Shown in pieces: positions 44,195-52,425 of a stretch of 64,000 nucleotides of DNA; the first letter of the stretch is position 1, and the number at the start of each line of letters is the position of its first letter. The stretch spans positions 1,798,001-1,862,000 of the forward strand of contig NZ_JAFBCU010000001.1 of the NCBI RefSeq assembly GCF_016907875.1, read 5' to 3'. The position numbers were made by a program, and so were the translations under genes. This DNA comes from Arthrobacter roseus. Its GTDB lineage: Bacteria > Actinomycetota > Actinomycetes > Actinomycetales > Micrococcaceae. The notes below the pieces were generated by a model. That model was not told the origin of the DNA. It saw only the letters and a list, made by a program, of their open reading frames with translations, and made no database searches.

Positions 44195-44977
44195 ATCCGC
44201 CGAACTCAGTACGGTTTCAGCAATGTGCTTCAGCTGGATCCGCCGTCGAACACTGACAACAAGCAACAACACGGCGAGTACCGCGGGAATGACGAGTCCA
44301 GAGAAGACCGTTACTCCTAACCAGAAGGTAAGGGAAGCGATCATACTGTCCAACAGTTCAGGTCGGCAGGTTCGAGTCCTTAAAGCCGGCCCACCAATCA
44401 GGGTCAAAAGGGTGACGGAAACCAATCCGGAAATTAACCAGCCGACGTAATTGCTCAGTGGAATCCCGTAATAAACCCCACCTCCTGGCCACGTCCAGAA
44501 CCCCAACATCGCGGCGCCGGGGTCGAGTACCCCGTCTACCATGACAAGAAATAGTGTTGCCCACAAGATTCTATGCAACCTGCGGCTGTTGGCGGCAAAC
44601 ATCCCGACTGACCCAATCACCAGAGGAACGTACGACAGAGGCAGCAGGTATGGAACAATGCCAAAGACCTTCGGGCCGAGCGCGGTGCCGTACTCGAAGT
44701 TCCCATACGGTACCCCAGTAACCGTTCCAAAACCCTCGATGAGGTACGCGAAAAGTGCTACGCTCACGATTCCGACGATAGCGCGCCTAAAGCCGAGTTG
44801 CCACCACAGACCAATGAGCGAGGGTAGGGCAATGAGAAGATTGAAGCCGTACGATGCGATGGATGTTCCAGGAACGTCGGGGAACCGCAGAACGAAATAA
44901 CCCGAAAAAAACAGGATGACACACAGTGCTACCAGATATCTGGGCAGCCCCCAAGAAGGCTGCCTTTTGATGCGCAC
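44168..44977 (-). CDS. cruF: CruF-type carotenoid hydratase (C50 carotenoid 2'',3''-hydratase)
   Basis: Integral membrane protein, 269 residues from GTG 44977, about seven helices. CruF/DUF422 signatures: GVPYGNFEYG near residue 88-97, LLPLSYVPLVIGS, and VDGVLDPGAAMLGFWTWPGGGVYYGIPLSNYVGW near 150-183 (acidic and aromatic residues of the family). Predicted to add water to the isopentenyl ends of bisanhydrobacterioruberin, the last step to bacterioruberin. An open frame continues back to 45082 inside crtI, but GTG 44977 lies eight bases after the crtI stop with GAGG upstream. Last gene of crtE-crtB-crtI-cruF. Confidence 0.82.
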   Translation of the reverse strand: MRIKRQPSWGLPRYLVALCVILFFSGYFVLRFPDVPGTSIASYGFNLLIALPSLIGLWWQLGFRRAIVGIVSVALFAYLIEGFGTVTGVPYGNFEYGTALGPKVFGIVPYLLPLSYVPLVIGSVGMFAANSRRLHRILWATLFLVMVDGVLDPGAAMLGFWTWPGGGVYYGIPLSNYVGWLISGLVSVTLLTLIGGPALRTRTCRPELLDSMIASLTFWLGVTVFSGLVIPAVLAVLLLVVSVRRRIQLKHIAETVLSSADSDSSRRLI

Positions 44978-44985
44978 CGAAAACC

Positions 44986-46653
44986 TCAGCCTTGTGTTCG
45001 AGTAGGTGCTGGTTCCGCAGTTGGACCTGTACTGGTATCCCCCCGCAGATGCTTGAGGACAAGCTCGGCACTTATCAGACACATGGGCAGCCCAATCCCG
45101 GGCAGCGTCGAGCCACCGGCGTAATAGAGACCACTAACCTTTTTACTGGCATTGGAGCCACGGAAGAAGGCGCTCTGTTTCAACGTATGTGCCGGCCCAA
45201 GCATAGTCCCCTTCCACGAATTGAAGTCCTCCACAAAGTCCTGTGGACCGACTGTCCTGCGGATAACGATTCGATCCGCCAGATCGTCAATTCCTGCCCA
45301 ATTAGCGATCTGATCGATGACGGTGTCAGCCAAACGTTCGATGGCCTCATCACCGGCGCCATCAGTGCCTCCCCTGCCCAGACTTGGGTCTGCAGGAATC
45401 GGGACCAGCACAAATATGTTTTCGTGCCCGGCTGGCGCCACAGTGCTATCGGAGGCGCTGGGACGACAAATGTACAGCGATGCAGGTTCCGGCACGGAGG
45501 AGTTGCGACCGAAGATCTTGCGGAAGTTTTCTCTCCAATCTTGGCTGAACAGTAGCGTGTGGTGCTCCAGCTGAGGCAACGATCCGCGGACGCCAAGGTA
45601 GATGAGCAACCCCCCTGGCCCCGGGATTCGTCTCCGCCAGTACCGATGGGGATAGGTCTGCAGGGAGTCATCGACCAGCGTGGTCTCGGTGTGATGGAGG
45701 TCTGCTGCCGACACAACCACGTCCGCCTGCAGGCTCTGGTGTTCTCCTTGCTCGTCGAAGTAGTCAACGCCGGTAACGGAGGCGCGGTGCCTCTTTTTGC
45801 TCGATGGCGTGCTCTCCCCCGGTTGCGTATGAATGGCGGTGACCGTCATGCCTGTGCGGACAGTGACCCCTTCGGACATGCATAGACCTTCTATGGCATC
45901 GATCAGGGTCGTGAATCCGCCGATCGGGTAATACACGCCATCTGCAAGATCGAGTCGGCTCATGAGGTGGTACATGCTGGGAGTCACGAATGGCGAAGAG
46001 CCCAAAAATACCGCGGGATACCCGAGGATCTGTCTTAATCGCGGGTCCTTAAAACGCCTGGCTACGTAGCTGTGTAGAGACTGGAGCAATAGTTGAAGAA
46101 GTTTTGGGGATTGCTTCAGGACATCAGCAGTCAGCAACGGACGAAACGACGTAAAAGTGGAGTAGAGGAATCTCCTAATAGCGATGTCGTAGGTGTCCGC
46201 GGCGGAAACCAGATACCTATCCAGCTTCCTGCCCGCACCGCTTTCAATCTCCTCGAACAGCTTAATGTTCTCGTCACGGTTGGCCACTATATCAACGGGA
46301 TCACGATAACCCTCAAAGAGTATTCGGTAACCAGGGTCGAGCTTGACTAGATCCAGCCTCTCTGCCGTCGAGGTACCGAATAGTCGGAAGAAATGGTCGA
46401 AGACTTCGGGCATCAGGAACCATGAAGGACCGGTGTCGAAGCGGAATCCTTCTGATTCCCAGCTGCCAGCTCTTCCACCGACAGTGGGCTGCTTCTCCAA
46501 GACAGTGACGATGTACCCTTCGCGAGCCAGTAGGGCCGCCGTGGCCAGTCCGCTAATACCTGCACCTACGACCACAGCTTTAGCTGAACGACGAGTTTTT
46601 GAGCTGACCTGTTCTCGTTCCTCGGCGGTACTTGAAGTTGGTTCTGCATTCAT
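44986..46653 (-). CDS. crtI: Phytoene desaturase CrtI
   Basis: FAD-dependent conversion of phytoene to lycopene in four desaturation rounds. 555 residues; AVVVGAGISGLATAALLAREG near residues 26-46, VGGRAGSWESEGFRFDTGPSW, and YYAGGSTLPGIGLPMCLISAELV near the C-terminus. The first 24 residues are polar and family-variable. ATG overlaps the crtB stop (ATGA, 46650-46653). Product lycopene feeds the elongase on the opposite strand. Confidence 0.95.
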   Translation of the reverse strand: MNAEPTSSTAEEREQVSSKTRRSAKAVVVGAGISGLATAALLAREGYIVTVLEKQPTVGGRAGSWESEGFRFDTGPSWFLMPEVFDHFFRLFGTSTAERLDLVKLDPGYRILFEGYRDPVDIVANRDENIKLFEEIESGAGRKLDRYLVSAADTYDIAIRRFLYSTFTSFRPLLTADVLKQSPKLLQLLLQSLHSYVARRFKDPRLRQILGYPAVFLGSSPFVTPSMYHLMSRLDLADGVYYPIGGFTTLIDAIEGLCMSEGVTVRTGMTVTAIHTQPGESTPSSKKRHRASVTGVDYFDEQGEHQSLQADVVVSAADLHHTETTLVDDSLQTYPHRYWRRRIPGPGGLLIYLGVRGSLPQLEHHTLLFSQDWRENFRKIFGRNSSVPEPASLYICRPSASDSTVAPAGHENIFVLVPIPADPSLGRGGTDGAGDEAIERLADTVIDQIANWAGIDDLADRIVIRRTVGPQDFVEDFNSWKGTMLGPAHTLKQSAFFRGSNASKKVSGLYYAGGSTLPGIGLPMCLISAELVLKHLRGDTSTGPTAEPAPTRTQG

Positions 46654-47567
46654 CGAGAGAGCCCGCCGCTGTTGAAGTGAAGTTGACCCGGAACGCGGGT
46701 CTTGACCATGACGCGTGCTGCCAGAGCAAGCTTGATTGGATTAGGCACTCGTACTCGCGTCTGGAGCAGTTCCGAGGCAGGAGTGGCGTTCAAGCGACGA
46801 ACCAATTCAGCAAAGATCTCTTGTGCCAGAGCAACCGCATAGCGGCTCGACGTGGGCAAGAAAGGAATTGCTGCGGCCGAAATCCTGAGATCCGCTTCGA
46901 TATCCGCTAGCAGACGATCCTTGTCGGCGTTGCTGAAGTTCTCTACACGGAGATCTGGGAAATAACTACGTCCAAGCGATTCAAAGTCCTGGCCTAGATC
47001 CCGTAGAAAGTTGACCTTCTGGAAAGCCGCTCCGAGTTTCCTAGCCCCCTCCATGAGGGTCTCCTCCAGCTCGATGGAAACGGTCCCCTTGTAAAGAAAA
47101 CACCTGAGACACATGAGTCCGATGACTTCAGCGGAACCATAGACGTAATCTGTAAACGACTCTTGGGTGTGCTCGGTCAACGTAAGATCTGCCCGCATGG
47201 AGCCGAAGAACGGGCGGGTCAGTTCCGGTCCAATACCCACATCCCGTGCTGTCAGCGCGAACGCGTGAACGATGAGATTCGAGCTATATCCGGACGACAG
47301 CGCTGTCTCTGTTTCTTGCTCCAAACCGTCGAGGCGCTTGGCTATTTGGTCCGGCTCTAATCGCGCGGCCGCGGCTGTACCATCCACAATTTCGTCGGCC
47401 AGGCGCACCAGGCCGTACACCGACTCTATGCGACCCCTAACACCCCGATCCAGGAGCCGTGAGGCGAGGGTGAACGACGTTGAATAGGACCGAATCACCG
47501 TCCCGGCCGTGGCTAGGGCAACGGCGTTGTAGAGTTCCAATCCTGAACTTTTAGACACCCTCCTCAC
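46650..47567 (-). CDS. crtB: Phytoene synthase CrtB
   Basis: Head-to-head condensation of two geranylgeranyl diphosphates to phytoene. 305 residues from GTG 47567: SYSTSFTLASRLLD, YGLVRLADEIVDGTAA (first Asp-rich site, about residues 45-60), YVYGSAEVIGLMCLRCF and GAAFQKVNFLRDLGQDFESLGRSYFP (second Asp-rich site, about 183-208). The GTG overlaps the crtE stop (GTGA, 47564-47567); a second GTG at 47558 has AGGAGG directly abutting and is too close to it. The frame runs open to 47708 inside crtE. Confidence 0.93.
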   Translation of the reverse strand: MRRVSKSSGLELYNAVALATAGTVIRSYSTSFTLASRLLDRGVRGRIESVYGLVRLADEIVDGTAAAARLEPDQIAKRLDGLEQETETALSSGYSSNLIVHAFALTARDVGIGPELTRPFFGSMRADLTLTEHTQESFTDYVYGSAEVIGLMCLRCFLYKGTVSIELEETLMEGARKLGAAFQKVNFLRDLGQDFESLGRSYFPDLRVENFSNADKDRLLADIEADLRISAAAIPFLPTSSRYAVALAQEIFAELVRRLNATPASELLQTRVRVPNPIKLALAARVMVKTRVPGQLHFNSGGLSR

Positions 47568-48631
47568 CTGACCCGGTGAACGGCGTCGAAAACAATAGGT
47601 TCCAACGCGGACTGTAGCTGGGGAGGAAAGATCCCAGACGAAAGGTATGAGTGCGCCCGGTCGGCGAATCTCTGTGCCGTTTCTAAAGCATAGTCTTGTG
47701 CTCCACAATCGCGGAGAATGGTTCTGGCACGATCGGCCTGAGCAACGCTGAGGTCAGGACTCCCGAGGAGGAACGACAGTTCCTCCCAGTCAGACGATTC
47801 GCGGGCCACGGCAATTAGAACGGTACCCTTGCCTTCCCTGAGGTCGCTCACTATGGATTTTCCTGTTAACGCCTCGTCGCCAAATACGCCCAACCAGTCG
47901 TCGACCAACTGGTAAGCAGTTCCAATGTCACGACCGAAGTCTCCAACGGCGGTAACCACGTCAGGAGAGGCCCCTGCGAGCGTCGCGCCAGCACGCAGCG
48001 GGCATTCGAAGGAATACGACGCAGTTTTCAAACCTGCCATCTGGATGATGTCGTCCAAGGTACCCCTATGTGATCCGAGAGAGAAGTCTAGATCAATTAT
48101 CTCTCCCGCTGCAGAAGCAAATACCGCCTCTTCGAGGATCTCTCGCAACGTGATCTTTAAGTCCGGTGAGGCTTCGGCGCCGTCGAGCACCACGAATGCG
48201 TTGGCTAAGGCCAGATCTCCTGCTATGACACCTGCAGATAGTCCGTGGTGCCGGGCGGTGTCCGCCTTGGCGCCAGCCGCCGCGGCCCGGTGCCGATAGG
48301 AGCCGGAAACGTTGTCGCGGCCGCGGCGAATAAAGTCCAGGTCTATGACGTCGTCATGGACAATGAGAGCGGTGTGTAGCAGTTCAAATGCCGCTCCGAC
48401 GTACGCGGCGGCATTTAGATTTGATCCGCCCAGATGCACATATGGTGTCATGACCATGCGAGGACGGAATCGCTTTCCCTCTTCGGTACATTTCTCCAGA
48501 CTCTCCCAGAGACTCAGATACCGCGAGCTGATCTTTTCAGCTCTAGTCTTTGACCGTTGAAAAAAATCCGTTAGAACGCACTCGACCTCCTGCTGCCCGA
48601 TGTATGTTTCGATTTGGGAGCCAGTAGTCAT
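47564..48631 (-). CDS. crtE: Geranylgeranyl diphosphate synthase CrtE (polyprenyl synthetase family)
   Basis: Makes the C20 precursor of carotenoids from isopentenyl and farnesyl/dimethylallyl diphosphates. 355 residues: first Asp-rich motif DDVIDLDFIRRG (about 93-104), second DDWLGVFGD near 240, plus GKRFRPRM near the N-terminus. ATG 48631 has no clear ribosome-binding site. First gene of the minus-strand carotenoid operon; separated from ctaF by a terminator, so it should have its own promoter in 48632-48743, where two GTCAA direct repeats 11 bases apart lie on the minus strand. Confidence 0.92.
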   Translation of the reverse strand: MTTGSQIETYIGQQEVECVLTDFFQRSKTRAEKISSRYLSLWESLEKCTEEGKRFRPRMVMTPYVHLGGSNLNAAAYVGAAFELLHTALIVHDDVIDLDFIRRGRDNVSGSYRHRAAAAGAKADTARHHGLSAGVIAGDLALANAFVVLDGAEASPDLKITLREILEEAVFASAAGEIIDLDFSLGSHRGTLDDIIQMAGLKTASYSFECPLRAGATLAGASPDVVTAVGDFGRDIGTAYQLVDDWLGVFGDEALTGKSIVSDLREGKGTVLIAVARESSDWEELSFLLGSPDLSVAQADRARTILRDCGAQDYALETAQRFADRAHSYLSSGIFPPQLQSALEPIVFDAVHRVR

Positions 48632-48743
48632 GCATCAAGTAAACACGAAGATCTTCCGGGTCGCGAGCACGAAGAGGTGTGTTCGTCCTCAGGTTCAGAC
48701 TTTCTAGACACTTGACAGGCGATTGACCAATTAAACCCAAGAA

Positions 48744-48769
48744 TGGCCCGTCAAGATACTGACAGGCCA
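48744..48769 (-). terminator. Terminator between ctaF and crtE (minus strand)
   Basis: TGGCCTGTCA and TGACGGGCCA (minus strand, 48769-48760 and 48753-48744) form ten pairs with one G-T around GTATCT, followed by TTCTTGGGTTT. It lies 15 bases after the ctaF stop and separates respiratory from carotenoid transcription. Confidence 0.75.
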
Positions 48770-48783
48770 CCCTTGAAGTCGGA

Positions 48784-49185
48784 TTAGTGCGCGTGGTTTC
48801 CGCGACTGTATTCGTATACCCAACCCACCAAACCAATAAAAGCTAGTCCGGCACTCATGTATAAGATCCACCAACCTATAGCCAAGCCCAGAAAACCACC
48901 TGCGCAGGCCAAGGCAAGAACTAGCGGCCACCAGCTCCAAGGGCTGAACATGCCCTGCTCCCCCGAAGCTTCATGGATTTCAGCATCTACCCGGTCTTCC
49001 GGCCGAAGCCCGACGCGGCGTCCGGTCACGCTCAAATAGAAGCCGATCATGCCACACAAGCCGGCGACGAGCAGTAGTCCCAGGCCGCCGACGAACTCAT
49101 TCCAATCCGTCATGAATCCATAGACGACGCCAGCGAGAACAAAGAACGGTACCAGGAACATGAAGAGCTTCGCTTCAACCTTCAT
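48784..49185 (-). CDS. ctaF: Cytochrome c oxidase subunit IV, actinobacterial type
   Basis: 133 residues, four hydrophobic helices: about 7-24, 33-52, 86-103, 105-123. Small subunit of the actinobacterial aa3 oxidase. The MFSPWSWWPLVLALA segment and N-terminal MKVEAKLFMF are typical. ATG 49185 begins five bases after the ctaD stop, so ctaC-ctaD-ctaF form one unit. Confidence 0.93.
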   Translation of the reverse strand: MKVEAKLFMFLVPFFVLAGVVYGFMTDWNEFVGGLGLLLVAGLCGMIGFYLSVTGRRVGLRPEDRVDAEIHEASGEQGMFSPWSWWPLVLALACAGGFLGLAIGWWILYMSAGLAFIGLVGWVYEYSRGNHAH

Positions 49186-49190
49186 AGCGG

Positions 49191-50918
49191 CTAGGCGTCC
49201 TTTCGATCAGCAGCACCGAGTAACTGAGCTGCAGGGGCAGGGGAAACGGGGGTATGCATCTGTTGGAGTTCAGGGTGATGCAAGTCCAAAGCGGGACGCT
49301 CTGAACGAATCCGCGGAAGTGACGTGAAGTTGTGCCGCGGTGGCGGGCAAGAGGTAGCCCACTCAAGCGATGCACCGAAACCCCAAGGGTCGTCGACCTC
49401 AACCTTTTTGCCCTTGCGCCAGGTGATGTACACATTCCAGAAGAATGGAATCAGTGAAGCTCCCAGAACGAAGGATGAGATGGTGGAGAACTGGTTCATG
49501 GCAGTGAACTGATCTTCAGGCAGGTAATCAGCGTAGCGACGTGGCATACCGATGACGCCTAGCCAGTGCTGAATGAGGAACGTACCGTGGAATCCGAGCA
49601 GCAACATCCAGAAGTGAATTTTTCCTAGTCGCTCGTTGAGCATCTTGCCGGTCCACTTCGGCCACCAGAAATAGAAGCCAGCGAACATCGCGAAGACGAC
49701 TGTTCCAAACACCACATAGTGGAAGTGAGCTACTACGAAGTACGTATCTGAAACATGAATGTTCAGAGGAGGCGAGGACAAGATAATCCCCGTCAGGCCG
49801 CCGAAGAGGAACGTGACCAAGAAGCCCAGACTCCAGAGCATGGGAGTTTCGAAAGTGAGCGACCCTCGCCACATGGTTCCGATCCAGTTGAAGAACTTCA
49901 CCCCTGTTGGCACTGCGATGAGCATTGTCATAAAGGCAAAGAACGGCAACGTGACCGAACCTGTTGCATACATGTGGTGCGCCCACACCGTGACGGACAG
50001 CGCCGCAATGGCGATCGTGGCGAAGACTATGCCCTTGTACCCGAAAATGGGTTTTCGGCTAAACACCGGGAAGATTTCCGAAACGATACCGAAGAAGGGC
50101 AAAGCGATGATGTAAACCTCGGGGTGCCCGAAGAACCAGAACAGGTGTTGCCAAAGAATGGCCCCACCATTCTCCGGGTCAAATATATGTGCACCGAAGC
50201 GTCTGTCGGCCCCCAAGGCAAAGAGAGCTGCTGCTAAAGGCGGGAACGCCATGAGGACGAGGATGCCCGTGACCAGCGTGTTCCAGGTAAAAATTGGCAT
50301 GCGCCACATGGTCATGCCAGGCGCACGCATGCAAATGATGGTTGTAATGAAGTTGACGGAGCCGAGAATCGTACCGAAGCCAGATAATGCTAACCCGAAG
50401 ACCCAGAGGTCCCCTCCAATCCCCGGAGAGAACGTCGTGTTCGATAATGGCGCATAGGCAAACCACCCGAATGAAGCGGCTCCCTGCGGGGTAATGAATC
50501 CAGAGACGGCAATCGTGCTACCAAAGAGGAAGAACCAGAAGGCCAAGGCGTTGAGTCTCGGGAAGGCTACATCTGGGGCACCGATTTGCAGCGGCATCAT
50601 AACGTTAGCAAAACCGGCGAAAAGCGGCGTCGCGAACATGAGCAGCATCACCGTGCCGTGCATGGTGAACAGCTGGTTGTACTGTTCCTTGGTTTGCAGG
50701 AACTGCATTCCCGGTTCGAACAACTCTGCTCGAATCACGAGCGCCATCACTCCGCCGAGGCAGAAGAAGATGAACGATGCGATCAGGTACATGTAACCGA
50801 TCGTTTTGTGGTCGGTGGACGTCAGCCAGCTGACGACAATGCGGCCCTTGGACACAGGTACAACGCGTGGTGCAACAGTGGTGCCGGAATCGTCCGCGGA
50901 GTATTCATAGGTTGCCAT
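49191..50918 (-). CDS. ctaD: Cytochrome c oxidase subunit I (aa3 type)
   Basis: Catalytic heme-copper subunit, 575 residues, twelve membrane helices. Heme a and binuclear centre region: [18 protein letters not shown] (heme a His), [22 protein letters not shown] (CuB His and cross-linked Tyr), WAHHMYATG, and [15 protein letters not shown] (heme a3 and a His). Proton-channel PHY-type residues follow the A-type pattern (GHPEVY with Glu). ATG 50918; ctaC stop lies 14 bases upstream. Partner of qcrCAB/ctaE in the supercomplex. Confidence 0.97.
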   Translation of the reverse strand: MATYEYSADDSGTTVAPRVVPVSKGRIVVSWLTSTDHKTIGYMYLIASFIFFCLGGVMALVIRAELFEPGMQFLQTKEQYNQLFTMHGTVMLLMFATPLFAGFANVMMPLQIGAPDVAFPRLNALAFWFFLFGSTIAVSGFITPQGAASFGWFAYAPLSNTTFSPGIGGDLWVFGLALSGFGTILGSVNFITTIICMRAPGMTMWRMPIFTWNTLVTGILVLMAFPPLAAALFALGADRRFGAHIFDPENGGAILWQHLFWFFGHPEVYIIALPFFGIVSEIFPVFSRKPIFGYKGIVFATIAIAALSVTVWAHHMYATGSVTLPFFAFMTMLIAVPTGVKFFNWIGTMWRGSLTFETPMLWSLGFLVTFLFGGLTGIILSSPPLNIHVSDTYFVVAHFHYVVFGTVVFAMFAGFYFWWPKWTGKMLNERLGKIHFWMLLLGFHGTFLIQHWLGVIGMPRRYADYLPEDQFTAMNQFSTISSFVLGASLIPFFWNVYITWRKGKKVEVDDPWGFGASLEWATSCPPPRHNFTSLPRIRSERPALDLHHPELQQMHTPVSPAPAAQLLGAADRKDA

Positions 50919-50932
50919 TGCTCATGCCTCCC

Positions 50933-51778
50933 TTACTTCGACGAAACAGATTGGGGATTGCGGTCATAGTCTTCACCGAGCTGACCGCTTTCCAAGGTGT
51001 CGAGGTACGCCTCATACTCGGCCTGTGAAACGACCTTGACATTGAAGAGCATCTCCGAGTGGTACTGGCCACAGAGCTCGGCGCACTTGCCATCGAAGGT
51101 GCCTTCCTCCTGCGGTGTAAGCGTGAGGTAGTTTGTCTTGCCAGGAATTACGTCCATCTTCTGCAGGAACGCTGGAACCCAGAAGGAGTGGATGACATCG
51201 CGGGCATTGAGCTGCAGCTCGACGGACTTATCAACGGGCAGGTAGAGGGTGGGGAGTGTCTCCTCCACCCCTGGCTCACCAGTGAGGTCAGCTTGGATGC
51301 CCGCTGAGTACCTATTTTCTTTGACGTAGTTGAAGTCCCATGACCACTGCTTACCACGCACGTCGACGATGACGTCCGGGTCGGGATCGCGTTCGTTGAT
51401 GGCTCTGATGTCCTGGTCTGTGAAGTAGAACAACACAAGCACCATGAAGAGCGGGACAACCACGTAGAAGACTTCCAGGGGAAGGTTATAGCTAATCTGC
51501 CGAGGGAAGCCGGTTTCGTTCCGGCGGCGACGGTAGGCAACGATGCACCAAATGATCAATCCCCACGTGATGATGCCAATCACCAGTGCTGCGATCCACG
51601 AATTGACCCACAAATCAGTGATCCGACTTGTGTGGTTAGTCGTGTTGCGTTCACCCGGCAACCAACCCCGTTGGACTTCTGCTGAACAGCCAGACAAAAA
51701 CAGCGCGCCAGCCGACACTAGGCCGGTGATCCCCAGGATCCTTGCGCGTCGACTGCCGGTTCGAACCTGCGAACTCAC
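50933..51778 (-). CDS. ctaC: Cytochrome c oxidase subunit II, lipoprotein
   Basis: 281 residues. Signal peptide with lipobox LFLSGC (Cys near residue 31), two membrane helices (about 53-77 and 99-117), and a periplasmic cupredoxin domain binding CuA: VIHSFWVPAF (first His) and CAELCGQYHSEM (two Cys, Glu, His, Met ligands). Accepts electrons from QcrC. ATG 51778. First gene of ctaC-ctaD-ctaF. Confidence 0.96.
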   Translation of the reverse strand: MSSQVRTGSRRARILGITGLVSAGALFLSGCSAEVQRGWLPGERNTTNHTSRITDLWVNSWIAALVIGIITWGLIIWCIVAYRRRRNETGFPRQISYNLPLEVFYVVVPLFMVLVLFYFTDQDIRAINERDPDPDVIVDVRGKQWSWDFNYVKENRYSAGIQADLTGEPGVEETLPTLYLPVDKSVELQLNARDVIHSFWVPAFLQKMDVIPGKTNYLTLTPQEEGTFDGKCAELCGQYHSEMLFNVKVVSQAEYEAYLDTLESGQLGEDYDRNPQSVSSK

Positions 51779-51943
51779 AGACGGCCCTTCCTCTTCTTTA
51801 CATACTTCCTGTCGGCTCGAATTCCGAGCCTATGACGAGGCGTATTGAGTTTTACTACTTACTGTAGAGCTTACCCGTAGGGCCAGCCCCGTTGCGACAT
51901 TTGGACTGTCAAATCCGAATATTGCTGGAACTGTTGTCAGCCG

Positions 51944-52330
51944 CTAGTGGAAGGAATCTCCACAGGCGCAGGAGCCACCGGCGTTGGGATTATCGATGGT
52001 GAACCCCTGCTTTGAAATAGTGTCTTCAAAGTCGATCGACGCGCCGGACAAATACGGAACACTCATCCGGTCAACAATGACCTCGATGCCGCCGAACTCG
52101 CGGACGGCGTCTCCGTCCAGAACCCGTTCATCGAAGTACAACTGGTAAATGAGACCGGAGCATCCTCCCGGCTGGACAGCAACTCGCAGCCTCAGGTCAG
52201 TGCGGCCTTCCTGCTCCAGCAGACTACGTACCTTGCCAGCAGCCACGTCCGATATTTCAACTTCGTGCACGGGAAGCTCGCTTGCATCGATCTTGGCGTC
52301 ATCCTGTGTTTCGTTAATTGAAGTGCTCAT
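51944..52330 (-). CDS. HesB/IscA family iron-sulfur carrier (ErpA-like)
   Basis: 128 residues. A-type carrier that passes Fe-S clusters to target proteins. The three conserved cysteines are in PGGCSG (near residue 57) and GSCACG near the C-terminus (around 121-123). A 25-residue acidic N-terminal tail precedes the domain, as in actinobacterial homologues (Rv2204c). Located just beyond ctaC, conserved in Actinobacteria; it could supply the Rieske centre, which is inference. GAGGGAGA upstream of ATG 52330. Confidence 0.92.
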   Translation of the reverse strand: MSTSINETQDDAKIDASELPVHEVEISDVAAGKVRSLLEQEGRTDLRLRVAVQPGGCSGLIYQLYFDERVLDGDAVREFGGIEVIVDRMSVPYLSGASIDFEDTISKQGFTIDNPNAGGSCACGDSFH

Positions 52331-52425
52331 GATCTCCCTCTCTTAGCGCGATCCAGAAACTGTACTTGTTGTTGATTTTGCGGATCTTCCCTCAATGGTA
52401 CTGCGAAGTCCGCTCCCCCATCCAG

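Noticed and set aside
49755-50237. Plus-strand frame of 160 codons over ctaD
   Set aside because: Antisense to a highly conserved oxidase gene, with very charged composition unlike a protein domain.
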